The position numbers and the translations under genes were made by a program. Positions 1 through 10,100 of a DNA stretch of 64,000 nucleotides are shown here, in pieces. Location: assembly GCF_013466605.1 (NCBI RefSeq), contig NZ_CP059162.1:6889034-6953033 (forward strand), written 5' to 3'. The notes under the pieces are model-generated. The model had not been told where the DNA came from and made no database searches. It saw only the letters and a program-made list of their open reading frames with translations. The DNA comes from Pseudomonas chlororaphis subsp. aurantiaca. Lineage in GTDB: Bacteria > Pseudomonadota > Gammaproteobacteria > Pseudomonadales > Pseudomonadaceae. Position 1 is the first letter of the stretch. The number at the start of each line of letters is the position of its first letter.

Positions 1-74
1 TTCTCATCAACCCAACCGCGGCCCGTCTGCACGCGACGGAATCGCACGCCGTTCTCTAACGTCCGAGGCTCAGT

Positions 75-290
75 ATGGAAATCCTCAGCATCGTCAATCA
101 GTTGTCTCAGATGATCGACAAGGTCGGTCAGGACGTGCAGTCGAAAATGTCCTCCGAAGACCTCAACGACCCCGCGAAGATGCTTCAAGTGCAGTTTGCG
201 GTGCAGCAGTACACGAATTTCGTCAACTTCGAGAGCGCCATTATGAAGTCAGTAAAAGACATGATGGCCGGGATCATCCAGAAGATATGA
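75..290 (+). CDS. sctF: T3SS needle protein SctF (SsaG/YscF/PrgI family)
   Basis: This 71-residue protein is the subunit predicted to polymerise into the extracellular needle of the type III secretion system. It has the family size, no signal peptide, and the helix-turn-helix layout, with an SSEDLNDPAKM segment in the Ser/Asp-Pro turn region and a hydrophobic C-terminal helix ending MMAGIIQKI. SPI-2 SsaG has the same length (from memory). It is the first gene of a tightly overlapping operon, and its stop overlaps the next start (ATGA). Needle subunits need dedicated cytoplasmic chaperones, and both candidate partners (287-565 and 14064-14285) are present. The translocator genes that usually precede the needle gene in SPI-2-type clusters would lie left of the window. 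Confidence 0.88.
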   Translation: MEILSIVNQLSQMIDKVGQDVQSKMSSEDLNDPAKMLQVQFAVQQYTNFVNFESAIMKSVKDMMAGIIQKI

Positions 291-565
291 AAACCACGGT
301 ATCTCTTGATACGCAGGCGCGCCGCCTGGTCGTTGCCGCCGGACTCGCCGCATCCAACCACGGTATGCGCATGGAAATGTCCGTCATCCGGTCGGCGCTC
401 GGCAACCTGATCGACGACACTCAGGCACGACGCATCGTCGAAGCGACCATGCTGATCGGCATTGGTCAGACGAGCGCTGCGCGGAGACTGTTGCAAGATG
501 ACCATTCAGCACAAGCGCAACTGCTGCTTGACCTGCTCGACAGCGAAAGACCGTCTGCACGCTGA
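287..565 (+). CDS. T3SS needle chaperone, SsaH/EscG/YscG-like
   Basis: A small (92-residue), helix-rich protein lies directly after the needle gene, as ssaH follows ssaG in Salmonella SPI-2. Proteins of the SsaH/YscG/EscG group form a TPR-like cradle that holds the needle monomer in the cytoplasm together with a YscE/SsaE-type partner. Evidence is position, size, helical composition and a pattern similar to SsaH (a run like RRIVEATMLIGIGQTSAARRLL followed by a Leu-rich tail). The start overlaps the needle stop (ATGA), implying translational coupling. The family is weakly conserved, so the call rests mainly on synteny. Confidence 0.62.
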   Translation: MKTTVSLDTQARRLVVAAGLAASNHGMRMEMSVIRSALGNLIDDTQARRIVEATMLIGIGQTSAARRLLQDDHSAQAQLLLDLLDSERPSAR

Positions 566-614
566 ACACCCATCTCACCCGTCCACATCACATCTACATT
601 CCTGGAGTACGGCC

Positions 615-956
615 ATGACCATCGATGCACTTTCGTCCGCTTCTCTCGCCACGCAACCGTTCAACACCGTCGACCCCGTAGCCACGCCTACCGATGTCGA
701 AGCCTTCACCCGCACACTGTTCGGACACCTCGATAAACTGCCCGACGAGCAAGCCATCGAGCAGTTCCAGGCAAAGGCCGCGGACATCAACACACGGATC
801 GATGAAACCCGCGGCACTGAAGAAGTACTGCAAAGTCCGTTGCATGTCCTGGCGGCGCAGACGCGGGCACTCAACGCAATCGCGGAAGTCGATCTCATCG
901 CTAAGGCGGCGGGTGGCATTTCGCAAGGCATCAACAAACTCACCAGCATGCAATGA
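615..956 (+). CDS. sctI: T3SS inner rod protein SctI
   Basis: This 113-residue protein fits the inner-rod/adaptor subunit that links the export apparatus to the needle. The start at 615 is chosen over an upstream in-frame ATG because GGAG stands 9 bases before it and the longer N-terminus would overlap the previous gene. The sequence is Thr/Asp-rich at the N-terminus, with a helical C-terminal half ending in GGISQGINKLTSMQ, typical of SctI, whose C-terminal amphipathic helix mediates assembly. The position between needle/chaperone and sctJ matches ssaI. Its stop overlaps sctJ (ATGA). Confidence 0.78.
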   Translation: MTIDALSSASLATQPFNTVDPVATPTDVEAFTRTLFGHLDKLPDEQAIEQFQAKAADINTRIDETRGTEEVLQSPLHVLAAQTRALNAIAEVDLIAKAAGGISQGINKLTSMQ

Positions 957-1690
957 TCCGCTCGCGCAAACATCTCGGCCTAGCCCTCGCGCTCATGCTG
1001 CTCGCCGGCTGCAAGATCGATCTGTACAACGGCCTGTCCGAGCAGGAAGCGAACGAGATGCTCGCGCTGCTCATGCTGCGCGACATCGCGGCGGAAAAGC
1101 AGACCATCAAGGGTGGCACAGTCTCGATCAAGGTCGACAAGAGCCAATTCTCCGAAGCGGTCGAAGTACTGCGTCAGCATGGCCTGCCGCGCAAGACCAC
1201 GGCTTCGATGGAAGACTTGTTTCCATCTGGCCAGTTGGTGACATCGCCCGTTCAGGAACAGGCCAAGATCCTGTTCCTGAAGGAGCAGCAGCTCGAGGCC
1301 ATGCTCACCAGCATGGACGGCGTGGTGAACGCACGGGTTTCGGTGGCCGAAAGCGTGCCGCAGTCGCGGCGTGAAAGCCCGGTGCTCTCGGCCTCCGTGC
1401 TGGTTCAATACACGCCTGATCGCAACCTGGCCAGCCGCGAAACGGATATCCGCGGCCTGGTGCAGAAAGGCGTGCCAAATTTAAAAGCGGAGAATATCAG
1501 CGTGGTGCTGCAATCCACCGAATACCGCTATCGCCCGCAGCTCGATCCGGCTCAAGGCGCCACGGACGAAAACGCCCTGGTGCGTTATCGCGTACCGCTG
1601 GCGGCCTCACTGGGTATCGTCTCGCTGTTATGCCTGGGGATACACGCCTGGCGCCAGCGCCCAACACTGCGACGCTTGGGTAAATCATGA
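953..1690 (+). CDS. sctJ: T3SS inner-membrane ring lipoprotein SctJ
   Basis: SctJ forms the inner ring of the basal body in the periplasm. The N-terminus is a lipoprotein signal peptide with lipobox LAGC (lipidated Cys20), then the YscJ/FliF ring-building domain (EQEANEMLALLM, later TSPVQEQAKILFLKEQQLEAM split by short gaps). A C-terminal membrane helix (about residues 220-238) is followed by a basic tail. Length is 245 residues, close to SsaJ. It overlaps sctI and sctK by ATGA junctions, so it is part of a translationally coupled operon. Confidence 0.94.
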   Translation: MIRSRKHLGLALALMLLAGCKIDLYNGLSEQEANEMLALLMLRDIAAEKQTIKGGTVSIKVDKSQFSEAVEVLRQHGLPRKTTASMEDLFPSGQLVTSPVQEQAKILFLKEQQLEAMLTSMDGVVNARVSVAESVPQSRRESPVLSASVLVQYTPDRNLASRETDIRGLVQKGVPNLKAENISVVLQSTEYRYRPQLDPAQGATDENALVRYRVPLAASLGIVSLLCLGIHAWRQRPTLRRLGKS

Positions 1691-2295
1691 GCGGACCGCT
1701 GCACAAAGAAGTCAAACGCCTGCATCGACTGGCTTGGCAGCCAGGCGCGTGGCTCGATACGAGCTGGTGGTCGAGCCTGGGGCTTGCCGACTGGGAGGCG
1801 CTCTATGCACGACATGTGTCATGCCGCCCCGCCATCGATGCCGCCCTGGTGGCCCGGCGCGGTTACCCCGACGGGCCGCTTCCCGGCTCGCTGAATGCAC
1901 GCCAGACCGCACTGCTGGCACTGGAGCCGCGCCTCGTGACGCTAACCACTGCGCTTGGCCTGATCGCTCTTGATTGTCCCGAATACCTGCTGCTGCGCGA
2001 GCATCGCCAAGCGCTCTCCCCACGCCTGGGCGACCGTGCTTGCGAGCAACTCTTCGCCCTGCACCGAGGCTGGAACGCCCTACCGGCGATCGAGAACAAC
2101 GCCAGCCTGAACGAAACCGTGCTTCAGGCGGGTACCCAATGGCTGACACGGCAAGCTGGCTCTTGCGCAGTCACCCACGCACTGCTCGGGTTACTGCCAT
2201 TCGCCACGAACAGCGTCTCGGATTCGCACGGTCCGAAGCCAAGCGGCACTGCGAGCGCCCAGGACTGGCTCATCAAGATTGGACGATTCCTATGA
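1687..2295 (+). CDS. sctK: T3SS cytoplasmic sorting-platform protein SctK
   Basis: A 202-residue soluble protein lies between sctJ and sctL, the invariable place of SctK (YscK/OrgA/MxiK) homologues; the small STM1410 orf occupies this place in SPI-2. SctK connects the inner-membrane ring to the SctQ pods of the sorting platform. The sequence is Leu/Trp-rich and lacks signal or membrane segments. Primary sequence in this family is poorly conserved, so synteny and size carry the call. Stop and start overlaps with both neighbours indicate coupling. Confidence 0.7.
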   Translation: MSGPLHKEVKRLHRLAWQPGAWLDTSWWSSLGLADWEALYARHVSCRPAIDAALVARRGYPDGPLPGSLNARQTALLALEPRLVTLTTALGLIALDCPEYLLLREHRQALSPRLGDRACEQLFALHRGWNALPAIENNASLNETVLQAGTQWLTRQAGSCAVTHALLGLLPFATNSVSDSHGPKPSGTASAQDWLIKIGRFL

Positions 2296-2948
2296 ACGGG
2301 CCCTTCATGCCAATCACCTATTTGCCCGGCCCCGCTCCACTGGAAACCATCGTCAGCGCCGAGGCACTGGCACATCACTACAACGCACAGCGCATCGTCG
2401 ACAGCGCCAACGAAAAATCGGCGCAAATCCTCGCCGAACTCGAGCGCAAGATGGCCGCGACCCGTGGCGAGATACGCAGGATTCGCGAGCAAGCGCGTCA
2501 GGCGGGTCTCTCCGAAGCACAGGAAGAACTCGACAGGCTACGCGCCGACACCATCGCACAAAGCGTCGAATGGCTCGTTGCCGAGGACGAACTCGAACGC
2601 CGCATCGCCAACGACCTCGATGCACGACTACGCACCCTGCTCGCTCAAGCCCTCGCCACATGGCTCGACGAACGCAACGCCGTCGACGACGTGATGCAAC
2701 GCGTGCGGCAGCGCCTTGAAAGAATGGCCGACGATGAATTCGCCACGCTATACGTCGCGCCCAGCGTCGAACACGCCGTGCGCGAACGGTTCAGCGCCAC
2801 GCCACGAGTGCGGGTCCATATCGATGCGGAATTGAGCGAAGGACAAGCACGCCTCGAATCCCGTCTCACCATCATACGTTTCGACCTGGAGGCACATCGT
2901 GACCTCATCCTCGAACGCCTCGTACGACCCTGCCAGGAGTCGACGTGA
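2292..2948 (+). CDS. sctL: T3SS ATPase stator/regulator SctL
   Basis: SctL (SsaK/YscL/FliH family) forms spokes linking the ATPase SctN to SctQ and regulates ATP hydrolysis. The start at 2292 (ATGA overlap with sctK) gives 218 residues, matching family length; a longer upstream reading would run through sctK. The N-terminal third is a charged, Glu/Arg/Ala-rich helix predicted to be coiled coil (about residues 30-110). The C-terminal domain (about 130-218) has the FliH/V-ATPase E-subunit-like pattern. The gene overlaps sctW through GTGA. Confidence 0.85.
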   Translation: MNGPFMPITYLPGPAPLETIVSAEALAHHYNAQRIVDSANEKSAQILAELERKMAATRGEIRRIREQARQAGLSEAQEELDRLRADTIAQSVEWLVAEDELERRIANDLDARLRTLLAQALATWLDERNAVDDVMQRVRQRLERMADDEFATLYVAPSVEHAVRERFSATPRVRVHIDAELSEGQARLESRLTIIRFDLEAHRDLILERLVRPCQEST

Positions 2949-4027
2949 TCAATAGAATCGACAGTACGTCAACCGCCAGCAGCGGGCTGATCAACACCCA
3001 ACAGACGGCGGCCAAGGAAGGGGCACGACAGATCTTTCCCGCGCGCTCGGCGCTGGACCAGGCGCAATCGGCATTGAAACCCGGTACGGCACCGCCGGCA
3101 GCGGTGCTGCAGCCCTCCAGCCTTGCCGAAGTTATGGAGGATGCCGGTTTCGCGTTGCATCAGCACCGCTCCGAATCGCGCCAGGGCACCCGTGGAATGC
3201 AACGGCCACGCGCACAATCCATGCTCCAGCAGCTCGTGCAGCAGATGAAGGACCATGGCGATGCACGGCTGGAAGACTTGTTGAAGCGAATTCCCCAGAT
3301 CGACAACGAGGAAGACCTCGCCGACAGCATGCGTCAAGGAGGTTTCGATGCCGGCGAGATAGCCTTGCTGCTGGCCGCGCTGACCGCCGACGAAAAACGC
3401 AAGGATAGCGCCCGCCGCCGCAGGCTCGAGGCCGCGCTCGACCAGGTCATGGAAGACGACCAGTGGGCACTGCAACTGTTCTGCTCGCTGGAGTTCGGCC
3501 TGCAAAGCGCCACCAACCTCGCGGCACTCAAGCAGTTGTATCAGCGCGCGACCGGCCGGCAGACGCGCCTGACCCAATGGTTCGACGAATTCCGCCGCCT
3601 GCCGGACCGGCGGCGGAAACTGCGCGCGCTGATCCGTGCGCTGGCATTCGAACTGTCCGCGCAAGAGGCCGTCACCGACGAGCAATTGGCATCCGTCATC
3701 ACCGACCTGAAGCGTATCCTGCACTTCTTCAGCATCGAAGATCACTGCGGGCGCGTCGCCGAGCAAATGAGCCAGGAGGCACTGGACAGTGAGTCCATCA
3801 TGCTCGCCCTGCTCGACACAATCCAACAACCCTGGATTTACGCCGACTGGCTGGACGAACGCACGCGCCGCGATTTACCCGGCGACCAACCGCGCCATGG
3901 CTACGCTCGCCATCTGAAAGAGCTGACCAAGCTCCTGCCAGACGACTGCTTCGACAACATCGAACAGCGCGACTCCATCCTTGATGCTTTCAACGAACTC
4001 CTCGATCGACTGGACAACGAGGAATGA
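2945..4027 (+). CDS. sctW: T3SS gatekeeper SctW (SsaL/SepL/YopN-InvE family)
   Basis: SctW controls the switch from translocator to effector export at the cytoplasmic face of SctV. The 360-residue protein begins with a GTG codon overlapping the sctL stop, with AGGAG five bases upstream. It has a disordered Ser/Gln-rich N-terminus (chaperone/secretion region). An all-helical HrpJ-type body (about 75-355) follows, with the typical EEDLADSMRQGGFDAGEIALL block and a C-terminal TyeA-like segment. It ends the needle-to-gatekeeper operon; the next gene begins 145 bases on with its own ribosome-binding site. Confidence 0.87.
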   Translation: MINRIDSTSTASSGLINTQQTAAKEGARQIFPARSALDQAQSALKPGTAPPAAVLQPSSLAEVMEDAGFALHQHRSESRQGTRGMQRPRAQSMLQQLVQQMKDHGDARLEDLLKRIPQIDNEEDLADSMRQGGFDAGEIALLLAALTADEKRKDSARRRRLEAALDQVMEDDQWALQLFCSLEFGLQSATNLAALKQLYQRATGRQTRLTQWFDEFRRLPDRRRKLRALIRALAFELSAQEAVTDEQLASVITDLKRILHFFSIEDHCGRVAEQMSQEALDSESIMLALLDTIQQPWIYADWLDERTRRDLPGDQPRHGYARHLKELTKLLPDDCFDNIEQRDSILDAFNELLDRLDNEE

Positions 4028-4172
4028 CCCGTCGCCCGTGCATCATCGTGCTTCTCTCTACTGGCACTTCAGGTCATTGCCCGATGTCTCGGCTGTCGTT
4101 CCATAGCGAAGATACAACCTGCCCGTCATTCACGGTCACGGACCCAAGCTTCGCTTTCAGGAAACGATCGCC

Positions 4173-7100
4173 ATGCATCTCTCCTTGCAACGCTACCAAT
4201 ACACCGTTGCCCCTTCGCCCATGCAGACCGCCACGTCCACCGAACAACCACAAGGCTCGCTGGGCCAATTGCTCGAACGTCTGCAAAATGGCCAAGCCCT
4301 TTCGACCAACCAGCAAAAGCAGGTCCTGCACGTGCTTGCCCAGAGCGAGACGAACGGCGACCGGGAACGTCCCGGCGAACTGAACGGCCAGGGCGTCACA
4401 CTGCGCGACGAACAGGGCGCGGCCTATTTCAGTCTTCCCGGTAGCCATGCAAGCAGCGGTAAAATTGAGCTTCGCGGGCAAGACGATGGTCTGTTCCATG
4501 GCCTCGACGCTGAGCGGCGACAGACCGCCAGCGGCCCCTTCCTCCACGCGTTGCTGAGCGCCGCGCGCGGTACCGAGGTCGAGACCAATCCGGCGCATAC
4601 CGACGACCTCGCGCAGCACCTGGGCGCTTACGCGCTCGCTCATGCAGAGGAGCTTGAGCGCTCGTTCGAAAACCTCGGACCCACCAGCGCCGAAACCGCT
4701 CCAACGGTGAGCGCGGCCAACGACAATGGCGATGTCCAGGAGCACCTGCTGCGCAATGTCCTGACCCGTACCGTTTCCCAAGTGGCGACCCGCATCAGCG
4801 CTCGGATGCTCGATCAGGTCCTCGCCGGCACTGTGCTCGAAGGGCTCCGCTTCGAAGACATGACTCAACTCCAGCCAGTGCTGGAGCAGTTCCGCGACGG
4901 CGAGCGCCCTTTGACCCTGCGTCTGCAAGGTCTGGCCGACGCCCTGGGCCGCGTGGCCAGGAGCCCGGACGGCGCCGTGGCCAACGCCCAGCAATGCCTC
5001 GAACTGTGTCTGAAAGCCGCCAGACTCGCCGAAACTATCCGTGACGAAGGCGTGAGCCTGGATGCCATGCAACGGGCGCTCACGCACATGCACGAGGCCC
5101 TGGAGCAGCCCATGCTCAAGAGCTGGGGCGACACCTCTGGGGCACGTGCAACCCTCGTGCAAGCCAGCCAATGGCTGGGCGAGTTAGCGCCGTTTCTCGG
5201 TCATGACGTGTCGCTGAAGGACTTTCTCGTCTCACTCAGCGAAAGCCCGACACTCAAGGAGATACTCTCAACGCAATACCAGGGCGCCGTACAGGTATTC
5301 GATGAGCTTGGCAGCTTGTTCGGTGCATTAAGGGAACGCCAGGTAGAAGCACCCGCCGCAAGCTCACTGGGGCAGGTGGCCTGGTTGCTGGGGCAGGTGG
5401 GTAGCAGCCAATTGGGGCAACTACTTTCCGAACGACTGAGCGATACGTTCGAACCCCTCTTCGCCACCTTGCAGAGCGCCAAGCATGCCGTGGCGGCGCT
5501 ACGCGAGTTCCCCAGCGAACAATCCATGCTGCAACAGCTCCAATGGCTGGGCGAACGAATGGGACAAGGCGATTTCGAGCAGGCATTGCCTCGAGCGTTG
5601 CGCGAATCACTGCAAGACGGCATCAGGGGCCTACCCGTCTCGCTGGGACACATGCTGCACCTGGCGCCGCAACTGGCCCGTTACCCCAAGGACGGCGACT
5701 GGCAGGAAAAGCTAAGCTGGGGCGCACAATTGCTCAGCACTCCCGATGCCAGCCCGTTCTTGCAGCAGGTCCTACCCGAGCCGCTTTCTCAGCTTCTGGT
5801 GAAACCTTTCCAAGCGCTGCATCAGGCCCAAGACTTCCCTAGCAGCGCCTCTCCCCTAGCCCAGTTGCAATGGACCGCCAGTCTGCTGGCCAGGCCGGAG
5901 AACCTAGCGCTTCTGCAGCACTACGCACCGGCGGGCTATGACCAGGTACTCGCCCAATTGGGCAACCTCTCGGCGCTCAGCCAGAGCGCTGCCGCGCTGC
6001 GCCAGACCCTCGCCAGCGACAGCGCCTGGCCGAGCAAGGTCAAGGGCGTGGCGCAGCTGCTCCTGCAACCGCTGGCCCAGGAACTCAAGCGCCATCCGGA
6101 GCTGCTGCTGAAAACCGCGAGCTGGGCCAGCGGCGGCAACAAGACCACGGTCGGTGCGGCGCTCACCGCGCTACGCTTGTACACCACAATGCCGCAGGGT
6201 TTGAGCCCTAGCGAAAAAACCTCCTGGATTTTCAAGAGTGCCCTGCGCGAAGTGCTAAACGAGTACAGCGCGACGCTGGGCCTAGCGGTGACCCATGGGG
6301 AGAAGTTCCGCACCCTGCTCAACTACGCGAAACAGACGGTGCAGTTGTACCAGGCGTGGTCGAACCCGAAGCGGATGGAGCGGGAACTGGGCAATCTGAC
6401 CGAGTTGCTCAAGCGAGACCTGCCCCTGCCTGACAACCTCAAACCGCTGCTTGATGCCCTGCCGGCCCTTCCAGCGCTGCTGCACGCCCACCAACAATAC
6501 AAGGCACAGCCGGACAGCCTGCCTTGGCAGGAGCGCCTCTCGCGCATCGGCGGGCAGCTCTCCAGCAGCGATAGCCTAGCGCTCAAGCGCGTGCTCGATA
6601 GTGTCGAAGCCTATGCGGTGAACGGGCTGGTCGATGGCGCGAACCGGGCCATGCAGGCGCTATCCAACCACGACCCGCTGAAATTCCCGGCAGCTCAAGC
6701 CAATAACGTCCCCCCGGGCAATGGCGTGTCAAGCCTGATCGATGCTAACGATCCCTATATCCAGGCGTTCGAAGCCTTGGCAGCGCAAGCGGGCGTGGGG
6801 CCGGCCACGCACAACGTGCCGAGTGCCCCTGCGGCCACAGTAAACGCGTCTGCCGCGCCATCCATCGGCAACACCTCCACCGCCGCGCTCATGGCCGGGG
6901 GTGGCGCACTGGGTCTGATCGGCTCGCTCGGCTTGCTCGGCTATGGCCTGTACCAGCGCAACCAGCCGCAGGAAGCGATGCCGCGCGCCTTCGAGATGAA
7001 AGTGTTCAGCGACAAGCGCCCCGAAGCCACGGGGCAAGCCGCCAACGGCAGTGAACGTGAAAAACTGGTAGCCAATTGGGAGATCGTCATCGATATCGAC

Positions 7101-10100
7101 GAGGTCAAGCAGGACACCGTCATCGATATCGAAAGCAGCGAGCATGAGACGCTCGTCGCTACCAACATTGCCGTCAACGTCGAGGAAGGGGACCTTGATG
7201 ATGGCTTCGACATCAACGAGAAACTGGCATCCATGACGCCATCCAGCCCGCCCCGAAGCGGCGGTGGATTGCAGAGCACCCCTGCCCTGGTGATGCTGGG
7301 TTTGGTTGCGGGTGCCTCCGGGTTGGCGATGGCCAAGGGGTTGTACGACTTGAGCAACGTCCCGGAGCCGGCCAGCCCGGCCACCAACCCGCCTGACTCG
7401 ACAACGGAGCCAACCGCCCCAACCACGGACCAGCCCGAGGCTGCAAGCCTGGCCCCCCTGGACGAACTCGACTACCTGAATCTGACCGACGACCTCGACA
7501 GGATCGATGGCGAGGTGCGCGAACTGCTCGCCCATGGGCAGACCTACGATATCGACGAGCTGCAGCGGCTGATCGACGATATCGACCAAACCCTGGAACT
7601 GCTAGGCGACATCGAGGGTGCCTTGGGCGTGAACCTCGACGACGTGCCGACCAAAGCAACTGCAACGCACGCTACCGTCCAAGCCCATCACCGCGCTAAG
7701 CGCTCCATCGGCTCGAACGATATCCGCACGCAACAGCAGGCCTTACACAACGCTGATGCCGCGCTGCAAAAAGACCCCAACGACCTGGGCGCGCTGGCGC
7801 AGAGCAAGCAAAGCCTGTCGCGGCTACGCCGCGACCTCGAAAGCCTCCAGTTGCCGGCCTCGCAGAGCGAAGCGCTGACCACGGCGCAAAAGCGAAAAGC
7901 CGAGCAAGTCATCCAGGCTGTCGACCGGCTATTGGAACCCCCGGAGTTTCCGCCAAGCCCGATCGACTTCCTGGAAATCCAGCTCACCGCCCTGGCTACC
8001 AAGCATGACTGCCTGAATAACATCGATAGAAAAACAAAAGTCAAGGTCAACTATGTAAGCGAAAGGGCCAAATTCGGCCTAAACACGATGATTTCAGCAG
8101 AAAAGAGAAGCGTAAAAGAGTTCGACCTTATCGATATTCTACGCCGCGAGCATATCCGCTTCCTAAACAAGAACAATGAAGGCCCTGGCTACGAGCGAAT
8201 CTCCTTCAACGATGCCAGGCTACCCAATGCTTTACTGAATGACATCCTGGCTACCGATGTCGAGGCCCAATACCATGCGCTGATCGACGCGTTCAAAGCA
8301 GATGCCCATAGAAATCCGGAGTTATTGGCAAAACGCAAAGAAAAACTGCAGAAAAATATACAGGGAATAGTCAAAAATATAGTAAATAAATACCCTCGTT
8401 TTCCTGATATCAGCTACCTGAAAAAGTTCCTGCAGAACCAACAAGCCAGTCAAGCCAAACTGAACATCCCAGGCACCCCAACTGCCAACTTGAAAGACAG
8501 TTTCTTCATTGAGACCAGAAATGGCGGCGGCTTTCTGTTCTTCCTGAATAACCAGCGAGTGTACAAACTACCGGAAAACGAGCAGGCGCGCAGGACCTTT
8601 ATCGAAGGAAATCAGAACCTGCAAAAAGATATCAAGGCCGCCCTCCCTCTGTTCGAGCAACTCGACTTAGGCGACAAAAGTCTTCGCTACGCATACTCCA
8701 TGCCTAATCAGATGAATCTTTACAAGGGTCAATACGTCCCAATTCTGGCATTCCAAAAGACATCGAATATTGTCGACTCACTGTCGAATATCGGCTTGGA
8801 GCACGATAAAGCCAATATGGATACCTTGGCGGTCTCCGACGGTGAAATCTCCTGGGACAAGTGGATGGCTGCCGCGCGTTTTGCCAGTTTCGCACTGTCG
8901 CTGGCTCTACCAGTCGCCGCCGCCGCACCGGCGTTGGCCAGCCGGGCGATGCTACTTGGCGTGTTGAATACCGTGCAAACGCTGGGTCTTTCGACCGCGC
9001 CCAACGTTCTGAAGTCGATGTACGCCGACCTTCCCGAAGAGCGCGCCCAAGCCCTGAAAGCAGCCACCATAGATCTGATCGGCGAAGTCGGCGGCTGGGG
9101 CCTGACCGGCCTGAGCAAGGTCGGCGCTTTCAACAAGTTGAGCGAGAAGGTCAACAACATTGTCAACAAGATGAAAAAGAAACCGGTGAACCTGCCAGAC
9201 ACACCACCGGTACAGATGCCCAAGCGCCCGCCAGCGCAAGAGCTGCCCATCGACCTGTTGAAAACCAAACCCCAGTACCAGGCGGTTGATGACTTCTTGA
9301 AGGAGCGAATACAGGGTTACGCAAGATACGTCCAGACGCCCGCGCTGAACTGCTCCCACGCCATGCGGGATGTCATCAGCGCTCTGGAGGGGAGGCTACC
9401 AAGCACCCTGTCAGTCAGGAACATTGAAAAGGTCGGGGTCATCATGGCCAAGCCAGAAGGCGTGGACTCCCTGGCCAATCACTTTCTGGTAAAGGCCAAT
9501 ATCAACAATAAGGATATGGTGATCGACCTAACCGCCGGACAATTCCGCACCGGTCACAATATTACCGGTGGCGGCTTTATCGGAACCCTCGACGAGTGGC
9601 TGGAAACCTTCAGCAAGCTGGAAAAGAATAACGGCCGTATGATCGCGATCAAGACTACCGGCAAGAACGTAGACCTCGTCAAGGAGGTGAACGATACGAT
9701 CACCAACGCCAAGAATATTTTCGATCTGCCACAAAGCGGCTTCAATCTCATTCATCAACCGCCGTGGTTCACCCAGGCTTCCGCTCATGATCTGGCGCAA
9801 CGCTTCGCCGAAACCTGGAAGAACAGTCGAGAAAAACTGCTGGGTAGCCTGGACCAACTGGGTGATGCGATGCCCTTCAACATGGAAAGCCTGCCCGGCC
9901 CATTACTGAGCCGTCTGGACAAGCAACTCCTGAAGGCAACGGTCAAGACACTACTGCCCAATTCGGACAGCGATGTCGAGCTGAACAGGCTGCTCGATGA
10001 GATCGAACAAAAGCGGCAGCAACTGCTTGGCAATCAAGCGATCAGCGAATCCACCACTGCAACACCAAGCAGCACGTCCAGTACCGCAAGTACGACAGAG

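Noticed and set aside
3..59. Open frame ending in a stop just before the needle gene
   Set aside because: Only 18 codons are in the window; it may be the 3' end of an upstream T3SS gene, but there is too little to support a feature.
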